This document shows positions 4,662 to 5,128 of a stretch of DNA of 5,128 nucleotides, piece after piece. The stretch comes from Pseudomonadota bacterium (GTDB lineage Bacteria > Pseudomonadota > Alphaproteobacteria > Rhizobiales > Xanthobacteraceae). Under the pieces are notes generated by a model. It was not told the origin of the DNA. It saw only the letters and a list, made by a program, of their open reading frames with translations, and made no database searches. The position numbers were made by a program, and so were the translations under genes. How positions within the stretch are numbered: position 1 is the first letter of the stretch; each line of letters starts with the position of its first letter. Location of the stretch: the NCBI GenBank assembly GCA_021779635.1, contig JAJYAH010000566.1, positions 1-5,128 of the forward strand, written 5' to 3'.

Positions 4662-5128
4662 TAGCAAGTGGATGTCGGAGCAGTGAAAGGCTCATTGCGG
4701 AATGCGGCCGTGGCGACCAGCAGCCGCTGGTTGCCCGCCAAATTCGAAATGTTGTAGCCAAGCCCGGTGACGAACAGCGGCCATTGATAGAACAACCGCA
4801 CCACAACGATCTCGCCGGCGTTGCCGGGACAATATTTCATGTTCCCGCTGGTGAAAGTACCGGTGGCGTCGATCTCGCTGTCGATGGTCACGGACGTGAA
4901 AGACGAATAGCTTTTGACGTCGACATAAATATTATTGCAGGTGAACAACGCGACGATTTGCGGGCAGACAACATTGGTTTTGAATGCGGCCGCATTATAG
5001 GATGCACTCTGCGCTTGACCGGTTTCGATCATGCGCGCGGAATCCTGCGTGATGGTCTCGAGCACCTGGCTGGCAAAGAACATCAAGGCTGTTTCGACAA
5101 TCGCAAACAGCAGCGCAAAGAAAACCGG
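4661..5128 (-). CDS. TadE/TadG-like pilus assembly protein (N terminus outside window)
   Basis: The frame is open to the right edge, giving 155 C-terminal residues and a stop at 4661-4663. The first visible residues, PVFFALLFAIVETALMFFASQ, are the rest of the hydrophobic helix found in TadE-type pseudopilins; the prepilin cleavage motif, expected just before it, lies outside. The segment that follows (VLETITQDSARMIETGQAQ) is the polar, probably helical continuation usual in the family. The distal region is mixed-strand and carries four cysteines (visible residues 55, 64, 100 and 155, the last being the final residue), suggesting two disulfides in an exported domain. The stop overlaps the next gene's ATG by one base, so the two are co-transcribed and probably partners in one complex. 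Length and sequence favour TadE over the larger TadG with its von Willebrand domain. Confidence 0.85.
   Translation of the reverse strand, partial: PVFFALLFAIVETALMFFASQVLETITQDSARMIETGQAQSASYNAAAFKTNVVCPQIVALFTCNNIYVDVKSYSSFTSVTIDSEIDATGTFTSGNMKYCPGNAGEIVVVRLFYQWPLFVTGLGYNISNLAGNQRLLVATAAFRNEPFTAPTSTC

Noticed and set aside
4225..4686. Plus-strand open frames opposite the TadE-like gene
   Set aside because: They mirror a gene with a clear prepilin motif and have no recognisable domain or good ribosome binding site.

Overview
The window looks like chromosomal DNA of an alphaproteobacterium, most likely from the Bradyrhizobium/Rhodopseudomonas group. The protein sequences (UrtA, an extended IF-1, a short [14 protein letters not shown] cold-shock protein, TadE-like pilus proteins), the high GC content and the preference for G/C at third codon positions all point that way. 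This placement comes from recognising family sequences, not from a database search. I see no insertion sequence, phage gene, CRISPR array, tRNA or rRNA.

Left part (1-1211, minus strand): the first 375 codons of urtA, the periplasmic substrate-binding protein of the urea ABC transporter, running off the left edge. It has a twin-arginine-like signal peptide. Upstream is a well-matched sigma-54 (-24/-12) promoter, a weaker NtrC-like site, and a 40-bp imperfect palindrome over the predicted transcription start. Together these suggest nitrogen-limitation control of urea uptake.

Middle part (1212-3905, plus strand): a divergent intergenic region, then three genes for RNA and translation work. They encode a RhlE-type DEAD-box RNA helicase with a long basic tail, a translation initiation factor IF-1 with an unusual Gly/Pro/Arg-rich C-terminal extension (24 bases downstream, same operon), and, after a 280-base structured spacer, a CspA-type cold-shock protein. 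All three families remodel or bind RNA during translation and are classically linked to growth at low temperature, so the cluster reads as a cold-adaptation or RNA-chaperone module. Both the helicase leader and the csp leader contain pairs of mutually exclusive hairpins. In the csp leader an upstream segment can also pair with the ribosome binding site, making it a candidate RNA thermoswitch.

Right part (3977-5128): a strong, probably bidirectional terminator separates csp from two convergent minus-strand genes for TadE-like pseudopilins, overlapping as TAATG. The second has a clear prepilin-type cleavage motif; the first runs off the right edge. They probably belong to a Flp/Tad pilus or related surface system.

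The genes are ordinary families. What deserves a second look is the regulatory RNA and DNA structure around them.
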